A stretch of 54,033 nucleotides of DNA, taken from positions 1-54,033 of the forward strand of contig NZ_CAMLJP010000031.1 of assembly GCF_946480385.1 (NCBI RefSeq). Direction: 5' to 3'. Shown here one piece after another: positions 18,210 through 25,464 of this stretch. The translations under genes and the position numbers were made by a program. Every line of letters starts with the position of its first letter. Position 1 is the first letter of the stretch. A model generated the notes under the pieces. It ran no database searches. It worked only from the letters and a program-made list of their open reading frames with translations, and was not told the DNA's origin. This DNA comes from an uncultured Azospirillum sp. (GTDB lineage Bacteria; Pseudomonadota; Alphaproteobacteria; Azospirillales; Azospirillaceae).

Positions 18210-18479
18210 TTATTCCGCCGCGAAGGCCACGGCCGCCGGCGCACGGTGGCGGGGCATCGGTTCCGACAGGCTGGCGGCCTTGCGGAAGTAGCACAGCGCA
18301 TAGACGCGGACGCAGCCGGTGAGATTGTCGCAGTCCTGGCGTTCGGCATCGATCTTCGACACCAGTTCGCTCATCGTCATGTTCTCGCGGGCGCAGATTT
18401 CCTCGAGCGACTCCCACTCCACCGGCATCAGCTTCATGCTGGTCCGCTTGCCGTTCACCCTGATGTTGCGCATGTGCAT
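18210..18479 (-). CDS. Ribbon-helix-helix domain protein
   Basis: An 89-residue protein starting at ATG 18479 behind GGAGGG; a second ATG is two codons in. Residues 8-55 match the RHH_4 family: a beta-strand with KRTSMKLMPVEWESL, then two helices (EEICARENMTMSELVSKIDAE). These are small DNA-binding or regulatory proteins seen widely in Alphaproteobacteria, sometimes misnamed aryl-sulfate sulfotransferase. The second half (60-89) has CVRVYALCYFRKA and an Ala-rich tail. A perfect palindrome lies 57 bp upstream and could be its own operator. Confidence 0.85.
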   Translation of the reverse strand: MHMRNIRVNGKRTSMKLMPVEWESLEEICARENMTMSELVSKIDAERQDCDNLTGCVRVYALCYFRKAASLSEPMPRHRAPAAVAFAAE

Positions 18480-18535
18480 GGGAGAGCCCTCCGTTGCTGA
18501 TGCATAAATGGGTATGCGAAACGGCAGGATGCGTG

Positions 18536-18553
18536 CTGTGAAGTTTTTCACAG
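18536..18553. promoter_or_regulatory. 18-bp palindrome between divergent genes
   Basis: CTGTGAA (18536-18542), spacer GTTT, TTCACAG (18547-18553). It lies between the RHH gene (minus) and the 65-aa gene (plus), where an operator for both would be expected. Confidence 0.5.
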
Positions 18554-18620
18554 GGAATGGGGCTGCCCGGGGGGAGTTCTGTCAAAGGGACAAGCGGGTA
18601 CCACGGGATCGGAGGTCGAC

Positions 18621-18818
18621 ATGACACAAAGCGAGGCCTTGCGGGCGATCATAAACGAAGCCGCGTCAGCACGTTCAGCCCTGTGCGAGAACGAACTGGT
18701 GATCCGGCTGGACAATATCCTCGCCCTTGCGCAGGCGGCGCTGGCGGAGCAGGAACCGGACGAAATGCCGCAGTCATCCACCGGTGTATCTGAGACAATT
18801 GGTCACCGGCAGTCGTAA
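18621..18818 (+). CDS. Hypothetical 65-aa protein
   Basis: A 65-residue protein beginning at ATG 18621 with a well-placed GGAGG site 6 bases upstream, which is the main reason to believe it. It is helical, with Ala/Leu/Glu heptad-like spacing (residues 3-45) suggesting dimerisation, then a Ser/Gln-rich tail. I know no family. It is divergent from the RHH gene across a palindrome, so the two may be co-regulated. Confidence 0.6.
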   Translation: MTQSEALRAIINEAASARSALCENELVIRLDNILALAQAALAEQEPDEMPQSSTGVSETIGHRQS

Positions 18819-18904
18819 GTCCGTACAACTTAGCTGACTCGCGGATTGTTTAACGGAGTAACTTTTTCGGCGTATGCCACCGCTGTGCCGGACATGGGAG
18901 ATCC

Positions 18905-19567
18905 ATGGGCGGCCAGTGGAGGACTACTCACAACGAAATGGGAGTTTGTCATCCGATGGTTCCCGCCACTCCGACCTGCATCCTCCGCGGCACCTATGTC
19001 CGCTCCATGTTCGGCGACGTGCCTGTCGAAACCTTGAAGATCGGTGATCTGATCCAGTCGTCGGTGACCGGCGAGTTCCGTTCGATCCGCTGGATCGGCC
19101 GGCGCCTGCTGGCGGGGTCGTCCTTCGACACCGAGCATCTGCGCAAGATTCACCTGCCGGTCAGGATCGCCCGCGGCGCCATCGCCAAAGGATTGCCCGC
19201 TCGCGACCTCTACATCTCCCCCGGCCACGCGCTGCTGATCGGCGACTACGGCGTCTCGGCGCGCCTGCTGATCAACGGTTCGTCGGTTCGGCAAGTCGAC
19301 GCGATGGAGAAGATCGAGTATTTCCATATCGAACTCGACAGCCATGACGGCATGTATGCCGAGGGGCTGCCGGTCGAGACCTATCTCGAAGCGGACAACC
19401 GCAAGGCCTACGACAATGCTGCCGAGTACGAGGCGCTGTATCCGGGAGACGATCCGCGCATTCAAGAGCCCTGCGTGAAGATCGACATTCCGCTGGCTGC
19501 GCTGGAGCGGATCCGCACCAATGTGAACGAGCGCGCCGGGCAGATCGGACTGGTCGAGACGGTTTGA
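18905..19567 (+). CDS. Stand-alone Hint-domain (Hint_2) protein
   Basis: A 220-residue protein starting at ATG 18905 behind GGGAGATCC. Residues 23-190 are a Hedgehog/intein-type Hint_2 domain. Cys25 is the possible nucleophile, followed by GTYVRSMFGDVPVETLKIGD (block A/B-like), RSIRWIGRR, and LYISPGHALLI with the block-B-like His. Hint domains self-cleave or ligate when embedded in larger proteins; here nothing follows except about 30 residues and only a 24-residue N-terminal piece precedes it. Hint_2 copies are common in alphaproteobacterial RTX-type secreted proteins, but this one lacks RTX repeats. Activity and role are unknown. Confidence 0.82.
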   Translation: MGGQWRTTHNEMGVCHPMVPATPTCILRGTYVRSMFGDVPVETLKIGDLIQSSVTGEFRSIRWIGRRLLAGSSFDTEHLRKIHLPVRIARGAIAKGLPARDLYISPGHALLIGDYGVSARLLINGSSVRQVDAMEKIEYFHIELDSHDGMYAEGLPVETYLEADNRKAYDNAAEYEALYPGDDPRIQEPCVKIDIPLAALERIRTNVNERAGQIGLVETV

Positions 19568-19593
19568 GGGGCAGGCTGTCGAGCATGAACAGG

Positions 19594-19614
19594 GGGCCGT
19601 TCCATGGGCGGCCC
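19594..19614 (+). terminator. Hairpin after the Hint-domain gene
   Basis: GGGCCG (19594-19599) pairs with CGGCCC (19609-19614), followed by TTTGTG. It is a modest intrinsic terminator, 27 bp after the stop. Confidence 0.5.
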
Positions 19615-19714
19615 TTTGTGCGTCGGCGCCTTGGCCGTGACTTGTCTGGCGCCGCAGGAGACCGGCAATGCGGCCGAATCGTTCCCCCGGTGAGACCCCA
19701 GCCCCTGTGCCCAT

Positions 19715-19748
19715 AAAAAACCGCCGCTAACCCATTGGATTAGCGGCG
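19715..19748 (-). terminator. Strong Rho-independent terminator of the candidate RNA
   Basis: A perfect 9-bp stem (19740-19748 with 19722-19730), a 9-base loop and a U6 tract encoded by AAAAAA at 19715-19720. It points left and ends transcription from the minus strand. Confidence 0.85.
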
Positions 19749-19888
19749 AGTTGAACAGGGAGGCTTCACGTCTGGGAGACGCTGGGTCCGAGGACCCAAC
19801 CCCGGAGGGGAGACCTCCGGGACGAAACATCGGATGCTGCGTCGCAACATCCAACGATCAAAATTTGACCATTCTGCTGCCAACTTTC
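19715..19888 (-). ncRNA. Candidate structured small RNA with intrinsic terminator
   Basis: No protein frame here is convincing, but five consecutive hairpins read on the minus strand. In RNA order: GGATGTTGC/GCAGCATCC (19852-19832, one mismatch); CCCGGAGG/CCTCCGGG (19821-19801) with a TCTCC loop; TGGGTC/GACCCA (19798-19783); CGTCT/AGACG (19781-19769) with a CCC loop; and a terminator, CGCCGCTAA/TTAGCGGCG (19748-19722), followed by six T residues. The 5' end is a guess set by an AT-rich stretch (TATATT near 19897-19902). CUCC motifs recur in two loops and a linker, which resembles alphaproteobacterial small RNAs that pair with Shine-Dalgarno regions (inference). Confidence 0.62.
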
Positions 19889-19954
19889 CAGGCACAAATA
19901 TATAAATCTACCATGCAAGACTCGCATGGCTTCAAAATACCCTTAGAAGGCTAA

Positions 19955-20016
19955 TAAAAATGCCGAAATTGACGGTGCCGCTCCGGAAAGTAGGAAGGGC
20001 TCCGTCGATTTCGGCA
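19955..20016 (-). terminator. Terminator of the LysR gene
   Basis: TGCCGAAATCGACGG (20016-20002) pairs with CCGTCAATTTCGGCA (19975-19961) with one mismatch, followed on the minus strand by TTTTT (19959-19955). It lies 34 bp after the LysR stop and separates that transcript from the candidate small RNA. Confidence 0.8.
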
Positions 20017-20049
20017 ATTCTCTTACGGGATCGCTAAAAATGTTCGTGG

Positions 20050-20943
20050 TCAGAACGGAGTTTCTGCCACTTTTTTAACCAGGAAGTCGCGGAAGACCGC
20101 GATGCGCTTGGAATGGCGCAATTCTTCAGCATAGACGAAGTAGGCGTCGACCTTCGGCCCGTCGACGTCCGGCAGGATCCGGGTCACGTCCTTGGAGAAG
20201 CTATCGACCAGGAAGTCGGGCAGCGCGCCGATGCCGAGCCCGCTCTCCACCGCGCGATAGATGGCGTAGACGCTGTTGACCTGCAGGATCGGCTTCCGGT
20301 TGGGCGAGGGGTCGCCGACCTCCATGATCCAGTTGACGTTCGGGATCGGCGCCCGCACGTCGGGCGGGTAGGTGATCAGGTCGTGATTGTCCAACTCGGC
20401 CGCCGTCTTGGGCGTGCCCTTCTTCTTCAGGTAGCTCTGGCTGGCGTAGAGGTGGAAGCGGATCGACATCAGGTGCCGCTGGATCAGGTCCGGCTGGCGC
20501 GGCGTGTTCATGCGGATGGCGATGTCCGCCTCGCGCATCGCCAGGTCCAGCTCATCGTCGTCGATCAGCAGCGTCAGCTGGATGTCGGGATAGATCGACA
20601 TGAACTCGTTGATGCGCGGCGTCAGCCAGGTCGATCCGAAGGCGACGGTCGTCGTCACCCGCAGCGGTCCCTTGGGATGCTCCCGGCTTTCGGTCAGCAT
20701 CGCCTCGGTCATCGACAGCTTGGCGAACACGTCGCGGGCGGTGCGGTGAAGCAGCTCGCCCTGTTCGGTCAGGATCAGCCCGCGGGCGTGGCGGTGAAAC
20801 AGCGGAACGCCCAGGCTTTCCTCGAGCGCGCTGATCTGGCGGCTGACCGCCGACTGGCTGAGGTTCAACGTCTCGCCGGCATGCGTGAAGCTGCCGGCTT
20901 CGGCCACCGCGTGGAATACCCGCAGCTTGTCCCAATCCATCAT
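20050..20943 (-). CDS. LysR-family regulator, VtlR/LsrB-like
   Basis: A 297-residue LysR protein. The winged helix-turn-helix (residues 3-62) contains AEAGSFTHAGETLNLSQSAV and RQISALEESLGVPLF. The following HRHARGLILTEQGE and the KGPLRVTTTVAFGSTWLTPRI stretch match, from memory, the VtlR/LsrB group of rhizobia and Brucella, which control redox genes, small proteins and the sRNA AbcR2. The effector domain spans 90-290. A candidate sRNA lies about 160 bp downstream. Start is the first of two Met codons. Family is certain; the subgroup is likely but from recall. Confidence 0.9.
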   Translation of the reverse strand: MMDWDKLRVFHAVAEAGSFTHAGETLNLSQSAVSRQISALEESLGVPLFHRHARGLILTEQGELLHRTARDVFAKLSMTEAMLTESREHPKGPLRVTTTVAFGSTWLTPRINEFMSIYPDIQLTLLIDDDELDLAMREADIAIRMNTPRQPDLIQRHLMSIRFHLYASQSYLKKKGTPKTAAELDNHDLITYPPDVRAPIPNVNWIMEVGDPSPNRKPILQVNSVYAIYRAVESGLGIGALPDFLVDSFSKDVTRILPDVDGPKVDAYFVYAEELRHSKRIAVFRDFLVKKVAETPF

Positions 20944-21195
20944 GCTGTCCCGCCCCGGTGCGCAGCCGCCCGGAGCCTCCCATTATCTTGAGGACGGCGC
21001 ATGGCCGCCATGCATGTTTATAGCGGGAACGCGCCCGGAACGCACGCGCTAGTAAAAGCGACTCGCACGAAAATTAATCATGATCGCCGGAATTATTCTC
21101 ATCCGAAGTCACAGCGATCCGAGCATATCCGTATAATGGATGGGGGTGTTTGCGATGCTCGGAAACGGGGCGGCGGCTATTCGCCCCCATCTTTG

Positions 21196-22662
21196 CTAAT
21201 CCGCGGCGTCGGTCAGGGCGGCGGCCTTGACCGACGCGCTGCGGGCGGTGTCATGCTGCGAGTCGGGCTGTGTTTCAGGGCGAGGGCCGCCGATATGCCC
21301 GCTGATCTCGTCGCCCGCATCTGCGGGCAGGCGCCAGAAGGGCAGGCTGGAGGCGCAGGCCATCAGCCCCACCGTCAGGAAGGCGGGAACGAAGGTGGCC
21401 GGGGTCAGGGCGCCGCCGCTCCATTGGGTGGTCAGGTGCAGCGCGGTGGCGCCGACGGCGACGCCCAGGCTCAGCGACAACTGCTGCATCACGCTGGCCA
21501 GCGTGTTGGCTCGGCTGGTCATCGGCTGCGGCACCTCGGCATAGCTCAGCGTGTTCATGCCGGTGAACTGCAGCGACCGGAAGAAGCCGCCCAGCAGCAG
21601 CGCGCCCAGGATCACCAGATGCGGCGTGTCGGGGCGGAAGGCGCCGTAGCTGGCCAGGATCGCGCCGCTGACCAGCGAATTGAGGGTCAGAACCAGGCGG
21701 AAGCCGAAGCGCCGCAGGATCGGGCCGGCCAGCGCCTTCATGGTCAGCGCCCCCGCCGCTCCCGCGAAGGTCAGCGCGCCCGACTCGAAGGCGGTCAGGC
21801 CGAAGCCGATCTGCAGCATCACCGGCATCAGGAAGGGCACCGCGCCGTTGCCGATGCGGAACAGCGCGCCGCCCAGGACCGAGGCGCGGTAGGTCGGCAG
21901 CCGGAACAGCGACGGGTCCAGCACCGGCCGCGCCACCCGGCGGGCATGGCGCAGATAGGCCAGCGTCGCCAGCAGGGCCACCGCCAGCAGGATCGCCACC
22001 GCGGTGGCCGGCAGCAGGTCGCGCCCGATATTCTCGAAGCCGAACATGAAGGCGGCCAGCGCGACGGCGCTCCACAGGAAACCACGGGCGTCGAAGTGGT
22101 CGCGCTGCTCCTCCTTCAGGTTGGGGATCAGCGCCAGCACCAGCGCGATGCCGACCAGCCCGATCGGCACGTTGATGAAGAAAATCCAGCGCCAGGAGGC
22201 ATAGGTGGTGATCGCGCCGCCCACCAGCGGCCCCAGCGCCGGCCCGATCAGCGCCGGCAGGGTCATCCGCGCCATCGCCGTCACCAGTTGGTCCTTCGGC
22301 ACGGTGCGCAGCAGGATCAGCCGGCCGACCGGCACCATCATCGCGCCGCCCATGCCCTGGAGGATGCGGGCGGCCACCAGCTCGGCCAGCCCGTTCGACA
22401 GACCGCAGGCGATGGACCCGGCCATGAAGACGCCGATGGCGCTGGCGAAGACGGTGCGCGTGCCGTAGCGGTCGGCCGCCCAGCCGCTGACCGGCAGGAA
22501 CACCGCCAGCGCCAGCATGTAGGAGGTCATCGCCAGACTGAGCCGCAGGGGATCCTCGCCCATCGACTGCGCGATCCCCGGCAGGGCGGTGGCGATCACC
22601 GTCGAGTCGAGATTCTCCATGAACAGGGCGCAGGCGATGATCAGCGGGGTGACGCGCGACAT
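21196..22662 (-). CDS. DHA2-family (14-TM) MFS drug efflux transporter
   Basis: A 488-residue major-facilitator protein with about 14 hydrophobic helices, the number typical of the EmrB/QacA (DHA2) group. Motif A follows TM2 (VSGWAADRYGTRTVF), motif C in TM5 reads ALIGPALGPLVGG, and TM1 carries the DHA2 Asp in MENLDSTVIATALPGI. It would expel toxic compounds using the proton gradient. The C-terminal 40 residues are polar and cytoplasmic. It is monocistronic. The upstream LysR gene lies on the same strand downstream of it, so local control by that LysR is not implied. Confidence 0.93.
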   Translation of the reverse strand: MSRVTPLIIACALFMENLDSTVIATALPGIAQSMGEDPLRLSLAMTSYMLALAVFLPVSGWAADRYGTRTVFASAIGVFMAGSIACGLSNGLAELVAARILQGMGGAMMVPVGRLILLRTVPKDQLVTAMARMTLPALIGPALGPLVGGAITTYASWRWIFFINVPIGLVGIALVLALIPNLKEEQRDHFDARGFLWSAVALAAFMFGFENIGRDLLPATAVAILLAVALLATLAYLRHARRVARPVLDPSLFRLPTYRASVLGGALFRIGNGAVPFLMPVMLQIGFGLTAFESGALTFAGAAGALTMKALAGPILRRFGFRLVLTLNSLVSGAILASYGAFRPDTPHLVILGALLLGGFFRSLQFTGMNTLSYAEVPQPMTSRANTLASVMQQLSLSLGVAVGATALHLTTQWSGGALTPATFVPAFLTVGLMACASSLPFWRLPADAGDEISGHIGGPRPETQPDSQHDTARSASVKAAALTDAAD

Positions 22663-22783
22663 GACGGACCGTCAGGCAGGGAGCGGAACCCTACGAATGT
22701 GAGACGTTCCGTCGCATTGACCATCGCACATGCGAAAGCCCTGCCATGCGTAAGCGCGCTTTGCCCCACAGATCAACGAGGGA

Positions 22784-23575
22784 TCAACGCCCGGTAAACA
22801 CCGGCTTCCGCTTCTCCAGGAAAGCACGGTAGCCTTCGCGGAAGTCTTCGGTGCCGAAACAGCGGTAGCATTCGGCGATCTCGGCCTCGGTCAGCGGCGC
22901 CGGGTTGGACAGGCGGCGGACATAGCGCTTGTGCAGGGTGGCGGCCAGCGGTGCGCCGGCGGCGATGCGCTGGACGGTGGCGGCGATCTCCGCCTCGAAG
23001 CCTTCGTCCGGGACGACGCGGTGGACGAGGTTCTTGTCCTTGGCCTCCGCCGCACCGAAGACGCGGCCTTCCAGCAGGATCTCCAGCGCCGCCGGACCGC
23101 CGGCGACGTCGGCGACCAGCTTCAGCTCCGTCGGTCCCATCGAGATGCCGAGCCGGCTGACCGGCACGCCGAAGCGGCTGCTCTCCGAACAGACCCGGAG
23201 GTCGCAGGCCAGCGCCACTGCCAAACCGATGCCGCAGCAGGGACCGTCGATGGCGGCCAGAACCGGGTGGCGCAAGGCGCGCAGTCCATCCAGCCCTTCG
23301 TCCATCAGGTCGCCATAGTCGGCACCCTGTTCGGGGCTGTTGCGCTCGCTCTCGAACTCCGAGATGTCGGCGCCGGGGGAGAAGGTGCGGGATCCGCTGG
23401 AGCCGGGGCCGCCGCGCATCACCACGACGCGGGTTCCCGCATCGGCTTCCAGTTCCTTCAGGTGGCCGATCAGGGCGTGCCACATCGGCTTGTCGAAGGC
23501 GTTCAGCTTGTCCGGGTTGGACAGGGTCAGGGTCGCGACCGCTCCATCGCGGGTCAGAGTGATGGTGCCGGCCAT
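22784..23575 (-). CDS. Enoyl-CoA hydratase/isomerase family protein
   Basis: A 263-residue crotonase-fold protein starting at ATG 23575 with GGAGAG upstream; the frame is open much further upstream but only this start fits. The CoA oxyanion-hole segments are visible: SRTFSPGADISEFES (about 61-75) and a second around DGPCCGIGLAVALACDLRVC. The general acid/base Glu expected in true hydratases falls at PTELKL (about residue 137). Substrate is unknown; roles range from fatty-acid beta-oxidation to other CoA-ester chemistry. It ends just before the DHA2 transporter start, on the same strand. Confidence 0.9.
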   Translation of the reverse strand: MAGTITLTRDGAVATLTLSNPDKLNAFDKPMWHALIGHLKELEADAGTRVVVMRGGPGSSGSRTFSPGADISEFESERNSPEQGADYGDLMDEGLDGLRALRHPVLAAIDGPCCGIGLAVALACDLRVCSESSRFGVPVSRLGISMGPTELKLVADVAGGPAALEILLEGRVFGAAEAKDKNLVHRVVPDEGFEAEIAATVQRIAAGAPLAATLHKRYVRRLSNPAPLTEAEIAECYRCFGTEDFREGYRAFLEKRKPVFTGR

Positions 23576-23763
23576 GCTGCACTCTCCATCCGTTGCCGTA
23601 TGGTTGCGTACCATAGCGCGCCTCCGCCGGGACGCAAGGCGCCCGGCGCCGCAGCGCAGCAAGGGCATGGAAGGCCGTCGCGAAAAAAGTGAGAGGACGG
23701 TGAATTTTCCTCTTGCGGCGGAGGCCGCGTTTCCGTAGAAAGCGGCTCCCGGACGACGGGAGC

Positions 23764-23838
23764 GCGGGCGTAGCTCAGGGGTAGAGCACAACCTTGCCAA
23801 GGTTGGGGTCGAGGGTTCGAATCCCTTCGCCCGCTCCA
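23764..23838 (+). tRNA. tRNA-Gly (anticodon GCC)
   Basis: A full cloverleaf can be folded. The acceptor stem GCGGGCG (23764-23770) pairs with CGCCCGC (23828-23834), then T and an encoded CCA (23836-23838). The anticodon arm CAACC-TTGCCAA-GGTTG gives anticodon GCC, and the T arm GAGGG-TTCGAAT-CCCTT has the standard loop. Confidence 0.97.
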
Positions 23839-24002
23839 GTTCTCCGGTAGAGAAGCGAAGACCTAAGGGCCGGGCGGCAACGCACCGGCCCTTCGCTTTT
23901 TCCGGTCCGGTCTTTTCCGTCCCGCAGCCCGGAAACGCGCTGTTTGGAATCACCGGGCATCCCTTATCGACACTGGCCGTCCGGCGCGCTAGATCCATAG
24001 CC

Positions 24003-25298
24003 ATGACCGACACTTCCCTCGCCGCCCGCGGCGTTGCGCTCGACTTGCTGCGCGACGTGCTGCGCAAGTCCGTTCCCTTCGACGACGCGTTCGACGCGCA
24101 TCCCGAACTGGCGGCGCTGCAGCCGCGCGACCGCGGCTTCGTCCGCCTGCTGGTCGCCACCGTCCTGCGCCGGCTGGGCCAGATCGACGAGATGATCCAG
24201 GCCAGCCTCGCCAAGCCGGGCCTGCCCAAGGCGGCCATCCACGACATGCTGCGGCTGGGCACGGCGCAGCTGGTGTTCCTGAACACCCCCGCCCATGCCG
24301 CCGTCGACACCGCGGTGGAGCTGGCGGCGGCCCGCAACGCCGCGCCCTACAAGGGGCTGATCAATGCCGTGCTGCGCCGCATCGGGCGCGAGGGGGCGGA
24401 GATGGCGGCGCGGCAGGATGCCGGGCGGCTGAACACGCCGGACTGGCTGTGGCTGTCCTGGCGCTCCGCCTACGGCACCGCCCGCACCCGCGGCATCGTC
24501 GAGGCGCACCTGCACGAGGCGCCGCTCGACATCACGGTGAAGTCGGATCCGGAGGGCTGGGCCGAGCGGCTGGGCGCCACCCTGCTGCCGACCGACTCGC
24601 TGCGCCGTCCGCCCGGTGGGTCGGTGACCGAGCTTCCCGGTTTCGAGGACGGGGAATGGTGGATCCAGGATCTCGCCGCCTCGCTGCCGGCCAAGCTGTT
24701 CGGTAATCTGGCCGGTAAGCGGGTGTTCGACCTGTGCGCTGCCCCCGGCGGCAAGACGGCGCAGCTGGTGGTGCAGGGCGCGCAGGTCACCGCCATCGAC
24801 CGCTCGGCCCGCCGGCTGGAGCGGGTGACGGAGAACCTGAAGCGCCTGCGGCTGGAGGCCGAAGTGCTGGCCGCCGATGCCGCCACCTGGGAACCGGAGG
24901 AGCCGGCCGACGCCGTGCTGCTCGATGCGCCCTGTTCGGCCACGGGCGCGATCCGGCGCCATCCCGACATCCTGCGCGTCAAGACGCCGGACGACATCGC
25001 CAAGCTGGCCCGCGCCCAGTCCCGGCTGCTCGCCCGCTCGGTCGAGCTGGTGAGGCCCGGCGGCACGCTGATCTACTGCACCTGCTCGATCCAGCCGGAG
25101 GAAGGGGAGGCGCAGATCGCCCGCCTGCTGGAACAGGACAAGCGGGTGGAGCGTTGGCCTGTGACCGCCGACGAACTCGGCGGCCTGTCGGAGCCGATCA
25201 ACGAGGTTGGGGAGGTTCGCAGCCTTCCGGGCATGCTGGCCGACCTCGGCGGGATCGACGGCTTCTTCGTGGCGCGCCTGCGCCGACGTCCGGACTGA
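24003..25298 (+). CDS. rsmB: 16S rRNA (cytosine-967-C5)-methyltransferase
   Basis: A 431-residue RsmB-type enzyme. Residues 1-140 form a NusB-like RNA-binding domain, which distinguishes RsmB from RsmF. The methyltransferase part has SAM motif I DLCAAPGGKTAQL (about 244-256), the Cys-containing motif DAPCSATG (near 311) and the catalytic YCTCSIQPEEGE (near 359). It methylates C967 of 16S rRNA with S-adenosylmethionine. It heads a co-directional run with the heparinase-like gene and purH. A hairpin (25313-25353) follows the stop. Length is typical. Confidence 0.95.
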   Translation: MTDTSLAARGVALDLLRDVLRKSVPFDDAFDAHPELAALQPRDRGFVRLLVATVLRRLGQIDEMIQASLAKPGLPKAAIHDMLRLGTAQLVFLNTPAHAAVDTAVELAAARNAAPYKGLINAVLRRIGREGAEMAARQDAGRLNTPDWLWLSWRSAYGTARTRGIVEAHLHEAPLDITVKSDPEGWAERLGATLLPTDSLRRPPGGSVTELPGFEDGEWWIQDLAASLPAKLFGNLAGKRVFDLCAAPGGKTAQLVVQGAQVTAIDRSARRLERVTENLKRLRLEAEVLAADAATWEPEEPADAVLLDAPCSATGAIRRHPDILRVKTPDDIAKLARAQSRLLARSVELVRPGGTLIYCTCSIQPEEGEAQIARLLEQDKRVERWPVTADELGGLSEPINEVGEVRSLPGMLADLGGIDGFFVARLRRRPD

Positions 25299-25312
25299 GA
25301 GGCCTATAAGGT

Positions 25313-25353
25313 CCGCACCGCGGGATAAATCCCAGGCCCGTCTTGCGGTGCGG
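25313..25353 (+). terminator. Hairpin after rsmB
   Basis: CCGCACCGC (25313-25321) pairs with GCGGTGCGG (25345-25353) around a loop that itself holds GGG-ataaat-CCC. No T tract follows, so it may attenuate rather than fully stop transcription into the heparinase gene. Confidence 0.45.
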
Positions 25354-25464
25354 GCGGCGAATTGATACGACACGAGCCATGCTTCCGTCCGCGTTCTCCC
25401 GCACCGCATCATCACCCTCCGCCGGCCGTCGACGCCGCTCGCGGTCCTGAAGGAGTCGGCGCAG

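Noticed and set aside
18621..19567. Toxin-antitoxin system including the Hint gene
   Set aside because: The genes are not overlapping or paired in the usual way and none matches a known toxin.
21001..22797. A 598-residue plus-strand frame
   Set aside because: It is antisense to the DHA2 transporter; very high Gln/Arg/His content marks it as a shadow.
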